Shown: positions 26,967 through 35,970 of the stretch, in pieces
How positions within the stretch are numbered: the stretch's first letter is position 1
How the letters are laid out: each line of letters starts with the position of its first letter
Source of the DNA: Bacillota bacterium
GTDB lineage: Bacteria; Bacillota; Dehalobacteriia; UBA4068; UBA4997
DNA: 64,000 bases
NCBI GenBank assembly: GCA_017397935.1
Contig: JAFQHN010000016.1
Location: 1 to 64,000, forward strand
Direction: 5' to 3'
The notes under the pieces: model-generated
Told to the model about the DNA's origin: nothing
Seen by the model: the letters and a program-made list of their open reading frames with translations, nothing else
Database searches by the model: none
Program-made: the position numbers and the translations under genes

Positions 26967-27539
26967 TCACCGCCGCCGCAAACACCAATGAACCGCCAGC
27001 CCCACCAGCATCCCAAAGCAGGAAGCCGCCGCACACAGCGGCACGACCTCTGCCGGGCTGGCCGAACCTGCCGCCCCACGCAGCGCAAGAATCGTGGTGG
27101 GCAGCAGGGTGGGCGCCGTGGTGTTTAACACCAACAGCGTTATCATGCTGTCCGTTGCCTCATCAGGCTGCGGATTTTGCCGCTGCAACTCCTGCATCGC
27201 CTTCAAGCCAAAGGGTGTGGCCGCATTACCCAAGCCCAGCAAATTGGCGCTGAAATTAAGCACAATATTGCCAAAAGCCTCGCTCTCGCGGTCAACCTCC
27301 GGGAACAGCCTTGAAAGCAGCGGTGCGATCAGCCCTGCCAGTTTTTGCAGCAAACCGCTTTCCCTCAGCAGCGCCAGCAACCCCATCCACAGCAGCATCC
27401 CCGCCGCCAGCTGCCATATCAAATCCAGACTTTTGGCCGCCCCGTTAAGTGCTGCCGTCTGCACCGCCTCTATATTCCCCTGTAACGCCGCAGCCACCAC
27501 ACCGGCCGCCAGCAGCAGCACCCAAATCAAATTCAGCAT
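26967..27539 (-). CDS. spmA: Spore maturation protein A
   Basis: The 190-residue polytopic membrane protein has the SpmA segments GIVLNF-like FGNIVLNFSANLLGLGNAATPFGLKAM (positions about 90-116) and LNTTAPTLLPTTILALR. It works with SpmB in spore dehydration. A GGTGG site lies close to the ATG. The gene opens the spmA-spmB-rluB-cobO run and has a sigma-E-like site upstream. In Bacillus dacB precedes spmA; here no carboxypeptidase gene is adjacent. Confidence 0.93.
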   Translation of the reverse strand: MLNLIWVLLLAAGVVAAALQGNIEAVQTAALNGAAKSLDLIWQLAAGMLLWMGLLALLRESGLLQKLAGLIAPLLSRLFPEVDRESEAFGNIVLNFSANLLGLGNAATPFGLKAMQELQRQNPQPDEATDSMITLLVLNTTAPTLLPTTILALRGAAGSASPAEVVPLCAAASCFGMLVGLAVHWCLRRR

Positions 27540-27569
27540 CCAACCACCACCGTCACTTTTTTTATCACC

Positions 27570-27598
27570 AGCTTATGCACCGCCGCCCACCAAAATGA
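27570..27598 (-). promoter_or_regulatory. Possible sigma-E promoter of spmA
   Basis: On the minus strand TCATTTT (27592-27598) is 14 bases from CATAAGCT (27570-27577). Against the Bacillus sigma-E consensus (KMATATT, CATACAMT) that is 6 of 7 and 6 of 8. It lies about 30 bases before the spmA start, downstream of the previous operon's terminator. Bacillus spmA is under sigma-E. Confidence 0.4.
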
Positions 27599-27622
27599 CA
27601 AGCCCCCTGCCGTATTTTGCCG

Positions 27623-27660
27623 CAAAAAAATGCCACAGACACCGCAGCGACCATGGCATT
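27623..27660 (-). terminator. Terminator after the pncC-lipoprotein genes
   Basis: AATGCCA (27660-27654 on minus) pairs with TGGCATT (27635-27629), followed by T7. Confidence 0.85.
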
Positions 27661-27705
27661 ATCATTCACATTAAATTTTATTCAGCAAATTTTATTTGTC
27701 AGCAC

Positions 27706-28332
27706 TTATTCAGCAGCTTCCTGCTCCCGCAATTTCTCGGCCAGCGGGGCCAGCTGTTCATAAATTTCATCCTCGGTTTTGTTCAGCGCAAAGCCGGTGT
27801 AAATTTCTTCCAGCAGCTGTTGATTTTCACGGTAAGCATCAGCCTCGGCCACCACCACCGCAAAATACCTCACCGCCGCCAGCGGACTGAACACCGCCAC
27901 CTCGCACACAGCCGCACCGCCATCATCGGGCAGCTCTCCTGCCGCCGTCACCAGCACCGTGCCGTCAGGCTTGCGCAGTCCCACGCTCTGCAAGATTTTC
28001 GGCTCGGTCAACACGCCGCCGATCAGCTCCTCGGCCAACTCCGCCAACCCCTCAGGAGAGTAATAGCTGAAACCGGCCAGCTCCCGCAGCAGAGAGAACG
28101 AAATCGTATTCTCCGCATCGGCAAAAACCGTTGCCTCGTCCACCTCGGATAACATCTCCCACTCTGCCGGCAGGGTCAATGTCGCCCCATTGGTCGGGTG
28201 GGCATATTGCTGCACCTCAATGTCCGCCAAAGATTTTCCGCCGTCCTGCTGGCCACACGCCGCCAGCCACAGCAGCGCCAGCAAACACACAATTAACAGT
28301 TTAATTTTACCCGTTTTACCAGTTCTCACCAT
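27706..28332 (-). CDS. Predicted lipoprotein, function unknown
   Basis: The 208-residue protein has a basic start, a hydrophobic stretch and the lipobox LAAC (cysteine at about residue 26), so it should be lipid-anchored outside the cytoplasmic membrane. The mature part is acidic, with a compact alpha/beta pattern (ATLTLPAEWEM, NTISFSLL, VLVTAAGEL). It loosely recalls the PsbP/DcrB type, though I am not sure of that. Its ATG overlaps the pncC stop (TGATG), with GAGG upstream, so translation is coupled. It ends the tepA-ftsK-rimO operon. Confidence 0.75.
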   Translation of the reverse strand: MVRTGKTGKIKLLIVCLLALLWLAACGQQDGGKSLADIEVQQYAHPTNGATLTLPAEWEMLSEVDEATVFADAENTISFSLLRELAGFSYYSPEGLAELAEELIGGVLTEPKILQSVGLRKPDGTVLVTAAGELPDDGGAAVCEVAVFSPLAAVRYFAVVVAEADAYRENQQLLEEIYTGFALNKTEDEIYEQLAPLAEKLREQEAAE

Positions 28333-28850
28333 CACACCTCACTATAATTTTTTACAGCCTCATTAGCCAGACGGTAAGCCGTCAGCGCCGCCTGCAAACG
28401 CACCATATCACGCCCGCCGGCAAATTGGCAGCGATAAGCCTTGACGCTTCCGCCCACCGCCACACCGATAAAAACCAGACCAACCGGCTGTTCTGCCGTA
28501 CCGCCGCCGGGGCCGGCCAACCCCGTCACCGAGATTGCCACATCAGCCTTGGCTTTTTCTGCCGCACCCCTGGCCATTTCCGCCGCCGTTTGGGCCGAAA
28601 CCGCCGTGCAGGCCGCCAAAGTCTGTGTTGATACCCCCAGCAGCAGCGCCTTGGCATCATCACAATAAGTAACATACGCCTGCCGCAGCGCCGCCGATGC
28701 CCCGTCATTGGCCGTAAAAGCCGCCGCCAGCATACCGCCCGTACAGGATTCGGCAAAGGTCACCGTCCGCCCGTTATCGGCCAGCCATGCCAGCAATTCA
28801 GCCGCCTCAGAGGCAATTTTTCTGCTAATATATGCCTTGATCCGCACCAT
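28332..28850 (-). CDS. pncC: Nicotinamide-nucleotide amidase (CinA C-terminal domain family)
   Basis: PncC converts NMN to nicotinate mononucleotide and ammonia, recycling NMN made by DNA ligase. The catalytic motif TFAESCTGGMLAA is at about 31-43. ISVTGLAGPGGGT and KPVGLVFIG-like segments follow. Only the C-terminal CinA domain is present (172 residues); the N-terminal MoCF-like half is missing. I start at the ATG at 28848-28850 with GAGG six bases upstream. It lies between pgsA and the lipoprotein gene, in the usual pgsA-cinA order; no recA follows. Confidence 0.9.
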   Translation of the reverse strand: MVRIKAYISRKIASEAAELLAWLADNGRTVTFAESCTGGMLAAAFTANDGASAALRQAYVTYCDDAKALLLGVSTQTLAACTAVSAQTAAEMARGAAEKAKADVAISVTGLAGPGGGTAEQPVGLVFIGVAVGGSVKAYRCQFAGGRDMVRLQAALTAYRLANEAVKNYSEV

Positions 28851-28884
28851 ATTCCGCCTCAAAATCAATAAATTACATATCAAA

Positions 28885-29451
28885 TTACATATCACTCAGC
28901 ATTTGCTTGCAACCCTTCAAATAATCCCAGCCGGAAAGCAAAGTCAGCACCAGCGCCGCATACATCAAAATCTGCCCCAGCACATAAACCAAGGTATTGG
29001 GCAGCACCGGCCAGGTATACACCAGCAGCAGCGCAATCGCCACCATCTGGCAGGTGGTTTTCAGCTTGCCAAGCGGAGACGCCGCAATCACCACGCCCTC
29101 GCTTACTGCCACGGTACGCAGGCCGGTAATCGCAAACTCCCGTGCCAAAATCAGCACCACCACCCACGCAGGAGTACGCCCCAGCGCCACCAGCGCCACC
29201 ATGGCCGCCGTCACCAGAATTTTATCCACCAGCGGGTCCATAAACTTGCCGAAGGTGGTCACCAAACCGCGGCTGCGCGCAATATGCCCGTCGATAAAAT
29301 CGGTGCAGGCCGCCACCACAAACACCAAACCGGCCGTCAAATCGGCACCCCAGCCTTCAAACAGCGTTACCAGCAGGATAAACACCGGCACCAGCATAAA
29401 ACGCACCATGGTAATCTTGTTGGCCAAATTCATCTTCTGCCATACATTCAT
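28885..29451 (-). CDS. pgsA: CDP-diacylglycerol--glycerol-3-phosphate 3-phosphatidyltransferase
   Basis: The CDP-alcohol phosphotransferase motif D-G-x2-A-R-x8-G-x3-D-x3-D is complete (D54, G55, A58, R59, G68, D72, D76) in a 188-residue polytopic membrane protein. PgsA makes phosphatidylglycerol phosphate. The ATG at 29449-29451 has AAGGAGG eight bases upstream, better than the earlier GTG/ATG in frame. It sits 40 bases after rimO. Confidence 0.95.
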   Translation of the reverse strand: MNVWQKMNLANKITMVRFMLVPVFILLVTLFEGWGADLTAGLVFVVAACTDFIDGHIARSRGLVTTFGKFMDPLVDKILVTAAMVALVALGRTPAWVVVLILAREFAITGLRTVAVSEGVVIAASPLGKLKTTCQMVAIALLLVYTWPVLPNTLVYVLGQILMYAALVLTLLSGWDYLKGCKQMLSDM

Positions 29452-29491
29452 CGTCTGCTCCTCCTTTTGCCTTACCATAACCTCACATTAT

Positions 29492-30829
29492 TTATTTTAC
29501 GGGCACGGCAATCAAATCATAAGCCGCCGCCTCGCAAATCTCCGCCAAAACAATACTGCCAATGTGCTGCTCACCAAAACGCTCATCGGTATTTTCCAGA
29601 TAAACCACACCGTCAACCTCAGGCGCATGATACTGAGAGCGCGCCTCAAAATAACGGGGGAAGTCCAACGAAGGCTGCTCCAAAATCACCGGCAGACACT
29701 TGCCCACCAGCTGTTCGCGGCGTCGGGCGCTGCCGTCGGCCAGCACCGCCATCAGCTGATTATAACGCCGTGCTTTCACATCCTCATCCACCTGGTCGGG
29801 CATATCAGCCGCAGGTGTGTCCTCCTCCTGCGAGTATTGGAAAACGCCTGCCCAATCCAGCTCCGCCTCAGCTGCAAAATCCAGCAGCTCGGCAAAATCC
29901 TCATCCGTCTCCCCGGGGAAGCCCACCATAAATGTCGTACGGATGGCGGCATCAGGCAGGTATTCGCGGATTTTCGCCAGCAGCGTCTCAATCCCGGCCC
30001 GCCCCAGACGGCGGTTCATGCGGCTTACCACCGGCTGGCTCACGTGCTGCATCGGTATGTCCAGATAATGACAGAAGGTTTTGCAATCACGCATCACCGC
30101 CAGCAATTCATCATTTATCCCCTCGGGGTAAGCGTACAGTACACGCAGCATGGCAAACCCCAGCTTGTCCATCTCACGCAGCAGTTCCGCCAGCAGCGGC
30201 CGCCCGGCCAGATCCTGCCCGTAAGCGGTGGTATCCTGCGCGATCAGGCACAACTCCTTAACACCGGCGGCCTTCATCTCGGCAGCCTCGGCCAGCAGCT
30301 CATCCATCGGACGGCTGTGCAGCGGCCCACGGATGTTGGGAATAGCACAAAAAGTACAATGATTGTTGCAGCCTTCGGCAATCTTCAAATAAGCGGTGTA
30401 CGGCGGTGTCAACTGCACCCGTCCGCAGGCAGGCGGCAATTTTTTGGGCCGGCGCTTACCTGCCTGCTCGGCCAGCTTTTCCCACAGCAGATACGGCAGT
30501 TCGGCGTAATCCTCGGTGCCCAGCAGCAAATCGATCTCCGGCATTTCCATGGCCAGCTCCTCACCGTAACGCTGCGTCAAACAGCCGGTGGCCACCAACA
30601 GCAGCAGCTCACCCTGCTCTTTCAGCTCGGCCAGCTCCAAAATCCGTTCAATGGATTCCTGTTTGGCATCGTTGATAAAACCGCAGGTATTCACCACCAC
30701 GATCTGCGCCTCAAACGGATCCTCTGTCAGCGCAAACCCCGCCGAAACCAGGCCGCCCAGGGCATACTCGCTGTCGGCCAGATTTTTGGCACAACCCATA
30801 GTATCAAAATAAATTTTTACAGCATCCAC
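29492..30829 (-). CDS. rimO: Ribosomal protein S12 methylthiotransferase
   Basis: RimO adds a methylthio group to an Asp of S12. The N-terminal UPF0004 domain with Cys (FDTMGCAKN, VNTCGFIND, ATGCLTQRYG), a radical-SAM motif CNNHCTFC and a C-terminal TRAM domain are all present in 445 residues. The DTMGCAKN start favours RimO over MiaB. The start is GTG (30827-30829) with GAGGT eight bases upstream. A long ORF lies antisense to it but shows no independent coding evidence. Confidence 0.95.
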   Translation of the reverse strand: MDAVKIYFDTMGCAKNLADSEYALGGLVSAGFALTEDPFEAQIVVVNTCGFINDAKQESIERILELAELKEQGELLLLVATGCLTQRYGEELAMEMPEIDLLLGTEDYAELPYLLWEKLAEQAGKRRPKKLPPACGRVQLTPPYTAYLKIAEGCNNHCTFCAIPNIRGPLHSRPMDELLAEAAEMKAAGVKELCLIAQDTTAYGQDLAGRPLLAELLREMDKLGFAMLRVLYAYPEGINDELLAVMRDCKTFCHYLDIPMQHVSQPVVSRMNRRLGRAGIETLLAKIREYLPDAAIRTTFMVGFPGETDEDFAELLDFAAEAELDWAGVFQYSQEEDTPAADMPDQVDEDVKARRYNQLMAVLADGSARRREQLVGKCLPVILEQPSLDFPRYFEARSQYHAPEVDGVVYLENTDERFGEQHIGSIVLAEICEAAAYDLIAVPVK

Positions 30830-30858
30830 AAGAATTTACCTCATTCTATGTAATATTT

Positions 30859-31737
30859 TTATTCGGTCGGCTGGTCGGCATAGCCGGCATAATCATCGGG
30901 ATAAAAATTGATGTTCCAAATATCATAACCGCCGCTGAAATCTTCCAGCACCTCGCCGTTATATTCCACCCGTGTTTTGGTGGCCTTGTTAAACCGCAGG
31001 TACAGGTGTTCATCGGCCACCAGCCCCTGCGATAACCCCGGCGCCAGCGTTACCTGCTTATTCTCACCGCCGTCAGCCTTGTATCCCAGCCAAACTTCCT
31101 CATCACCGGCCGTCACGATAACCGTCACCGGGGCTGCCGCCACCTCATTATCCGCAACCGGCGGCGGGTTATTACCACCCATAAAACCGGGCAGCTGCGG
31201 GTTATCCTGCAACAAATACAGCATCAACAGCAGCACCACCACCAAGCTGCCCAGCAAAATCCACAAAAACCGCTTGCCAAAGCTGCGGTTGCGGGTACGC
31301 AGCGGCCGTCCCATCGCCACATTAGAGTACGCCGAGGCCCTGAGCCGGTTGGCATTTTCCGCCTTGGCGTTACGGTCAGTCAGGCGGGTGGCCGCCTTAT
31401 TCTTAGCCTCGTGCCATTGTTCGGGCGTACCACCCTCGGTCACGGTCTGCACCACCTTTTTGCCGGATATATAAGTCTCAAAACCGGTATCTGCGCTAAG
31501 TCCGGCATAATACTCCTTAACATCGGCCACAAAAGGCGCAGTATCAAGGCCCAAAAACTTAGCATAACTCTCCACAAAGCCAATCGCATAGATACGCCCC
31601 GGCAGCTCGGCCAAATTTCCTTCTTCCAGCTTTTGCAGATAAAACTCCCGCACCTTGGTGGCATCCTCCACCTCGGCATAGCTCAAACCCATAGCCTCTC
31701 TGGTAACTTTCAGCAAGCGGCCGTTTTCTTCCAACAT
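30859..31737 (-). CDS. rodZ: RodZ-like protein: HTH, one membrane segment, C-terminal beta domain
   Basis: An Xre-type helix-turn-helix (about residues 5-70), a long linker, one transmembrane segment (about 157-176) and a C-terminal DUF4115-like domain match RodZ/YmfM. RodZ couples MreB filaments to the cell-wall machinery. The ATG at 31735-31737 has GGAGG five bases upstream (292 residues). It lies between ftsK and rimO, where ymfM lies in Bacillus. Confidence 0.88.
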   Translation of the reverse strand: MLEENGRLLKVTREAMGLSYAEVEDATKVREFYLQKLEEGNLAELPGRIYAIGFVESYAKFLGLDTAPFVADVKEYYAGLSADTGFETYISGKKVVQTVTEGGTPEQWHEAKNKAATRLTDRNAKAENANRLRASAYSNVAMGRPLRTRNRSFGKRFLWILLGSLVVVLLLMLYLLQDNPQLPGFMGGNNPPPVADNEVAAAPVTVIVTAGDEEVWLGYKADGGENKQVTLAPGLSQGLVADEHLYLRFNKATKTRVEYNGEVLEDFSGGYDIWNINFYPDDYAGYADQPTE

Positions 31738-31806
31738 CGACACCTCCGCCTTTCCCTAAATCCATCCATTACCCTGTATTCAGTCTGCCATCACAGCATA
31801 AATTGC

Positions 31807-34614
31807 TTATAAATCCTCATTCCGTCTGGCTTCGGCCGCCTCCGCCGCCGATACCGCCTCATCCACCGCCGCTGCAAACTCATCAAAGCCGATCTGCTCA
31901 TATTTATCAGTCTGCTCAGTCTGCCCGTTTGGCTCATTACCTTCGGCAGCTTGTTCATCCGCCAACGGCTGCTGCAAATAAAGCGACGCAAAGGTAGGCA
32001 TATTCATCAGCACCGTGCGCTTGTTGCCCTCCGGTGCGCTGACGATACCCAACTCCTGCATGGTTTCAATCAGCCGCGCCGCGCGGTTATATCCAATGCG
32101 GAAGCGCCGCTGCAAAGAGGATGCCGAGGCCTGTCCGCTGGTGATAACCTGCTGGCAGGCGTCAAAAAACAACTCATCCTGTGCATCCTTCTCCGGCTCA
32201 GCCTGCTCCTCCTGCGCTTCGGGCAGCGGCAGCTCCAAATATTCCGGCTCAGCCTGCTGCTTGCAGTACGCCACCAAATCGTGAATTTCCTCCTCGGTCA
32301 AAAACGCACCCTGCACACGCAGCGGCTTTTGCATACCGATGGGGAAATACAGCATATCGCCCTTGCCCAGCAGCTTTTCCGCACCGCCCATATCCAAAAT
32401 GGTGCGGGAGTCGATCTGCGATGATACCGCAAAAGCAATTCGCGAGGGAATGTTGGCCTTGATAAGACCGGTAATTACATCCACCGACGGACGCTGCGTG
32501 GCGATAACCAGATGAATACCCGCCGCACGGGCCATCTGCGCCAGACGGCAGATAGAATCCTCCACATCATGCGATGCCACCATCATCAAATCGGCCAACT
32601 CATCAATCAGCACCACGATCTGCGGCATCTTCTGCACATCGGGCAGTTCATTGTACGCCGTAAAATTCTTAACACCGGCAGTTACAAAGACCAGATACCG
32701 CCGTTCCATCTCGCTGACAACCTCTTTCAGCACCTGAGAGGCTTTTTTGGCATCGGTGACCACCGGGCGGCCCAGGTGTGGCAGGCCCACATAACCCGTC
32801 AGTTCCACCTTCTTGGGGTCCACCATAATAAACTTCACTTCATCGGGCTTGGCCTTGTATAAAATACTGCAAATCAGCGTGTTCATGCACACACTCTTAC
32901 CGCTGCCGGTCGCACCGGCAATCATCAGGTGCGGCATATCGGCCAGATTACCCACAATCGCGCTGCCGTTAATATCCACACCAAAAGCAATACTCAGCTT
33001 GGATTTACTCTTGGCAAAGGTCTCGCTGGCCAGCACATCCTTAAAATACACCGGGCTGGTTTCCTCACGCGCCACCTCAATGCCCACCACCGATTTACCC
33101 GGTACAGGAGCCTCAATTCTAAGCCCCCGTGCCGCCAGCGCCAGCGCAATATCGTCCGCCAGACTGACAATGCGTGAAATTTTTACGCCCGGTGCCGGCT
33201 GCAATTCATAGCGGATAATCGCCGGCCCGCAGACCACCTCCACCACCTTGGTTTTAACGCCAAAGCTGGCCAGCACATTCTCCAAAGCCACGCTGTCATC
33301 CATAATCCGCTGGTTGATGCGGGGGTTACGCACGGTAATGCCGCCCTTCATCAAGGATACCGGCGGCAGCTGATAATCCACCACACGTTTCAGCTCGGTA
33401 TGGATATGCTCATCGCCGTCAATATTTTCATTCGTATTTTCATTCGTATTTTCATTAGCATTTTCCGTTGCCTTCTCAGCCGTATTTCCCGCAGCAGCAG
33501 CCGTTTCCATGCCTTTTTGCGGCTCATTTACGGCCTTCTCTGCCGCTTTTTCCGCCGATACCACACTCTGTTCCTCCGCTGCGGCAACTTCCCTCTGCGG
33601 CTCTGTTTCGGCCGGTGTCGGCGCCCCCGCAATATTGATTTTCGGCGGCTCACGGTGGCTGTTGGCCCAAGCTGCGGCAGCTTGCTTCTGCGCCTGCAAA
33701 CGCTCGGCCTCATTTTGCTCATCCTGGCGGCTGTAATGCAGCACACCGGCCATCTCCGGCCCGGCTGCTGAATTATCCCCCAACATCTGCCCCACCGTCA
33801 CCTTATCATAATCACTCTTGGGTGTTTCCTCAAAACGCCGTCCGCTGTATTCAGTGATCACCGGCGGCAGCTTGATCTCCGGCTGCGGTTTAGCCATCAC
33901 CTGCTGTCTGGTAATTTCCGTATCAGCAGACTTTTCCGCCTGTGCGGCCCTGGCAGCCTCCTGTTTTTCGGCAGCGGCAGCAGCCATATTCTTCGGTACC
34001 GCCGCCAATGCCCCAAACATCTTCACAAAAACCTGCAAATCAACGGCCAAAATCAGACCCAACAGCAAAAATGCCGCCAGAACTATGTACTGCGCGGTGT
34101 TGCTGGGCAGCCAAAACAGCGGCAGGCAGGCCACAAAACCGCAGATACTGCCGCCGAAGCCGTCCAGAGCCACCTGCATGGCCGCCGCAAAACCGCCCGC
34201 AAAGTGGTGGATGTGCAGCAAACCGGCCAGCGCCATAAAAAACAGACACCATCCCACCACCTGCCAGGAATCAAAACGCCCCTTGCGCTCGCTATACAGG
34301 CCATAACCCAGGTACAGCAGCACCGCCGCCATACCCATGTTGGCCACCGCCGCCGGAATATCCGCTGCCGCCTGCGCCACCGTCGGCTTGTTAAGCAGCA
34401 CGCCCACTGCCAGCACCAAAAACCACAGCCCCAGCAGCAGACCCAGCAGCATCAACCCCACACCCAAAGAGCGAAACTGCTCGGCTGTTTGCTGTGCCGT
34501 TGCCTTTTTGCCCTTGGCCGCAGGCTTGCGGCTGCTTGGTTTTCCGGTATTCTTATTGGTTGTTTTACCGGTTGTTTTACCGTTTTTATTACTCGTCTTA
34601 TTTTCCGTTGCCAT
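31807..34614 (-). CDS. ftsK: DNA translocase FtsK/SpoIIIE
   Basis: The 935-residue protein has four or five N-terminal membrane segments (about 51-193) and a long disordered Ala/Glu/Gln-rich linker (about 210-405). The motor domain has Walker A GATGSGKS at 567-574 and a VLIDELADLM Walker B, and a winged-helix gamma domain (about 800-865) reads the polarity sequences. It pumps chromosomal DNA through the septum at division or into the forespore. An extra acidic tail of about 45 residues follows gamma. The linker contains a short NENT repeat. GAGG is just upstream of the ATG. Confidence 0.96.
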   Translation of the reverse strand: MATENKTSNKNGKTTGKTTNKNTGKPSSRKPAAKGKKATAQQTAEQFRSLGVGLMLLGLLLGLWFLVLAVGVLLNKPTVAQAAADIPAAVANMGMAAVLLYLGYGLYSERKGRFDSWQVVGWCLFFMALAGLLHIHHFAGGFAAAMQVALDGFGGSICGFVACLPLFWLPSNTAQYIVLAAFLLLGLILAVDLQVFVKMFGALAAVPKNMAAAAAEKQEAARAAQAEKSADTEITRQQVMAKPQPEIKLPPVITEYSGRRFEETPKSDYDKVTVGQMLGDNSAAGPEMAGVLHYSRQDEQNEAERLQAQKQAAAAWANSHREPPKINIAGAPTPAETEPQREVAAAEEQSVVSAEKAAEKAVNEPQKGMETAAAAGNTAEKATENANENTNENTNENIDGDEHIHTELKRVVDYQLPPVSLMKGGITVRNPRINQRIMDDSVALENVLASFGVKTKVVEVVCGPAIIRYELQPAPGVKISRIVSLADDIALALAARGLRIEAPVPGKSVVGIEVAREETSPVYFKDVLASETFAKSKSKLSIAFGVDINGSAIVGNLADMPHLMIAGATGSGKSVCMNTLICSILYKAKPDEVKFIMVDPKKVELTGYVGLPHLGRPVVTDAKKASQVLKEVVSEMERRYLVFVTAGVKNFTAYNELPDVQKMPQIVVLIDELADLMMVASHDVEDSICRLAQMARAAGIHLVIATQRPSVDVITGLIKANIPSRIAFAVSSQIDSRTILDMGGAEKLLGKGDMLYFPIGMQKPLRVQGAFLTEEEIHDLVAYCKQQAEPEYLELPLPEAQEEQAEPEKDAQDELFFDACQQVITSGQASASSLQRRFRIGYNRAARLIETMQELGIVSAPEGNKRTVLMNMPTFASLYLQQPLADEQAAEGNEPNGQTEQTDKYEQIGFDEFAAAVDEAVSAAEAAEARRNEDL
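33424..33471. repeat. Four tandem 12-bp units in the ftsK linker
   Basis: Units attttcattcgt, attttcattcgt, attttcattagc and attttccgttgc encode the Asn/Glu/Thr-rich run at FtsK residues about 383-398. The first two units are identical. The repeat keeps frame, so length changes would be tolerated. Confidence 0.8.
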
Positions 34615-34742
34615 TCAGTTATCCTCACCCAAATTTCTCAGTTAATCTTCGCTTAAAAATCCTCGCTAAACCATATCTTAACCATATCACAAAAAGCAAA
34701 TTACTTAACTGTTAATAGTTCGTCAGGATAACTGCAAATCCT

Positions 34743-34952
34743 TTATTTCGGCAGAAAAATTCTCCGCCCCGGCTGCAAGCCGCTGTTCAAAAAATCCTTC
34801 GGGTCGGTGCTGGTCAGCGCCTCAATGCTGAAAAATCCGTCACCTGCACTCCGCAGACGGCAGGGGCAATTCTCCACCTGCCCGTCAATCAGGCTGATAG
34901 CCTCCTCCATGCCGCTTAATACCACGGCTTCGGGTATCACACTCCACAGCAA
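34743..34952 (-). CDS. ylzJ: YlzJ-like small protein
   Basis: A 69-residue protein with the YlzJ pattern: an N-terminal SVIPEAVVLSG, a central acidic and Cys stretch and a C-terminal basic LQPGRRIFLPK. Its position between tepA and ftsK is exactly that of ylzJ in Bacillus and many Clostridia. Function is unknown. The start is TTG with AAGGGGG eight bases upstream, right after the tepA stop. Confidence 0.72.
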   Translation of the reverse strand: MLWSVIPEAVVLSGMEEAISLIDGQVENCPCRLRSAGDGFFSIEALTSTDPKDFLNSGLQPGRRIFLPK

Positions 34953-34973
34953 TCACTTCGCCCCCTTGTCTTT

Positions 34974-35762
34974 TCAATTTATCTGATTTTTGTTTTCGTC
35001 AATCATGCGGTGCAGCTCCCGCAAAGCGTCCTGCAAACTGCCCACCTCGTCAATCAAGCCGCATTTTACGGCGTCCTCGCCGGCCAAAACCGTACCGATG
35101 TCCCTCGCCAGCTCGCCGGTGTTCATCATAAATTTACGCACCTGCTTGTCCGAAATTTTGGAGTGCGCCGTGATAAACCCAATCACCCGGTCCTGCATAC
35201 GCTCCAAATAATCAAAGCTCTGCTGCACACCCAGCACCATGCCCGTCATCCGTATGGGGTGAATAGTCATGGTAGCCGTCGGCGCAATATAGGATTTCTT
35301 CGCCGCCACGGCAATCGGCACACCAATACTGTGCCCGCCGCCCAGCACCAGCGATACCACCGGCTTGCTCATACCGGCCATCATCTCGGCAATCGCCAAA
35401 CCGCCCTCCACATCACCGCCCACGGTGTTCAATATCACCAGCAGGCCCTTGATGTCGGGGCTTTCCTCCACTGCCACCAGCTGGGGCATAATATGCTCAT
35501 ACTTGGTGGTTTTGTTCTGCGGCGGCAGCACCAAATGCCCCTCCACCTGCCCGATAATCGTCAGCACATGGATCTCGCTCACCAGCTCCGGCACCTTGGC
35601 CGTACCCAGCTCGCTTATCACATCCGAGCGGTCAACATCCTGCTGCGTTTGCTCCTCCTGCCGATTTTCGTTTTCTTCCGCCGTTTTATCAGCCTGATTA
35701 TCCGCAATCTCGTTTTTATATGCCGCATTTTGGCGGCGATTTTCCTGTTGTCCGGTCAACAC
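34974..35762 (-). CDS. tepA: ClpP-like serine protease TepA
   Basis: A ClpP-fold protein: [10 protein letters not shown] at about 112-121 forms the oxyanion region and GGGHSIG carries the nucleophile Ser (about 145). In Bacillus TepA (YmfB) is tied to protein export and spore protein turnover. About 60 Gln/Asn/Glu-rich residues precede the domain. The furthest upstream start is a TTG with no ribosome site; AAGGGAG six bases before the GTG at 35760-35762 favours a 262-residue product. It opens the tepA-ylzJ-ftsK run. Confidence 0.88.
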   Translation of the reverse strand: MLTGQQENRRQNAAYKNEIADNQADKTAEENENRQEEQTQQDVDRSDVISELGTAKVPELVSEIHVLTIIGQVEGHLVLPPQNKTTKYEHIMPQLVAVEESPDIKGLLVILNTVGGDVEGGLAIAEMMAGMSKPVVSLVLGGGHSIGVPIAVAAKKSYIAPTATMTIHPIRMTGMVLGVQQSFDYLERMQDRVIGFITAHSKISDKQVRKFMMNTGELARDIGTVLAGEDAVKCGLIDEVGSLQDALRELHRMIDENKNQIN

Positions 35763-35848
35763 ACGCATCTCCCTTAATTTATTTTGCCAATTAAACTTTA
35801 TCAATTAAGCTTATATCTGCTGCGGCTTATTCTGCCCAATATGTCCAC

Positions 35849-35890
35849 TTTTAATGCACAATATTTAATGCATAATATCTAATGCATAAT
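35849..35890. repeat. Three tandem 14-bp repeats upstream of tepA
   Basis: ttttaatgcacaat, atttaatgcataat and atctaatgcataat follow one another without gap. The core taatgcataat includes the palindrome atgcat. They lie between the rnj terminator and tepA, about 90 bases before the tepA start. Confidence 0.85.
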
Positions 35891-35899
35891 TTTATGACA

Positions 35900-35944
35900 G
35901 AAAAAAACGCCCTGCTCCACGGATTTCTCCACAGAACAAAGCGT
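35900..35944 (-). terminator. Terminator after the RNase J gene
   Basis: A 17-position stem (35907-35923 with 35928-35944), mostly Watson-Crick with several G-U pairs on the minus strand, followed by T7. Confidence 0.85.
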
Positions 35945-35970
35945 CTTAATTCAATTTTAATTAAATTGCC

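Noticed and set aside
28997-30853. 618-codon plus-strand ORF across rimO and pgsA
   Set aside because: It lies antisense to two complete conserved genes, lacks a start site and has shadow-like composition.
35849-35890. CRISPR array
   Set aside because: The 14-bp repeats abut with no spacers, and there are no cas genes in the window.
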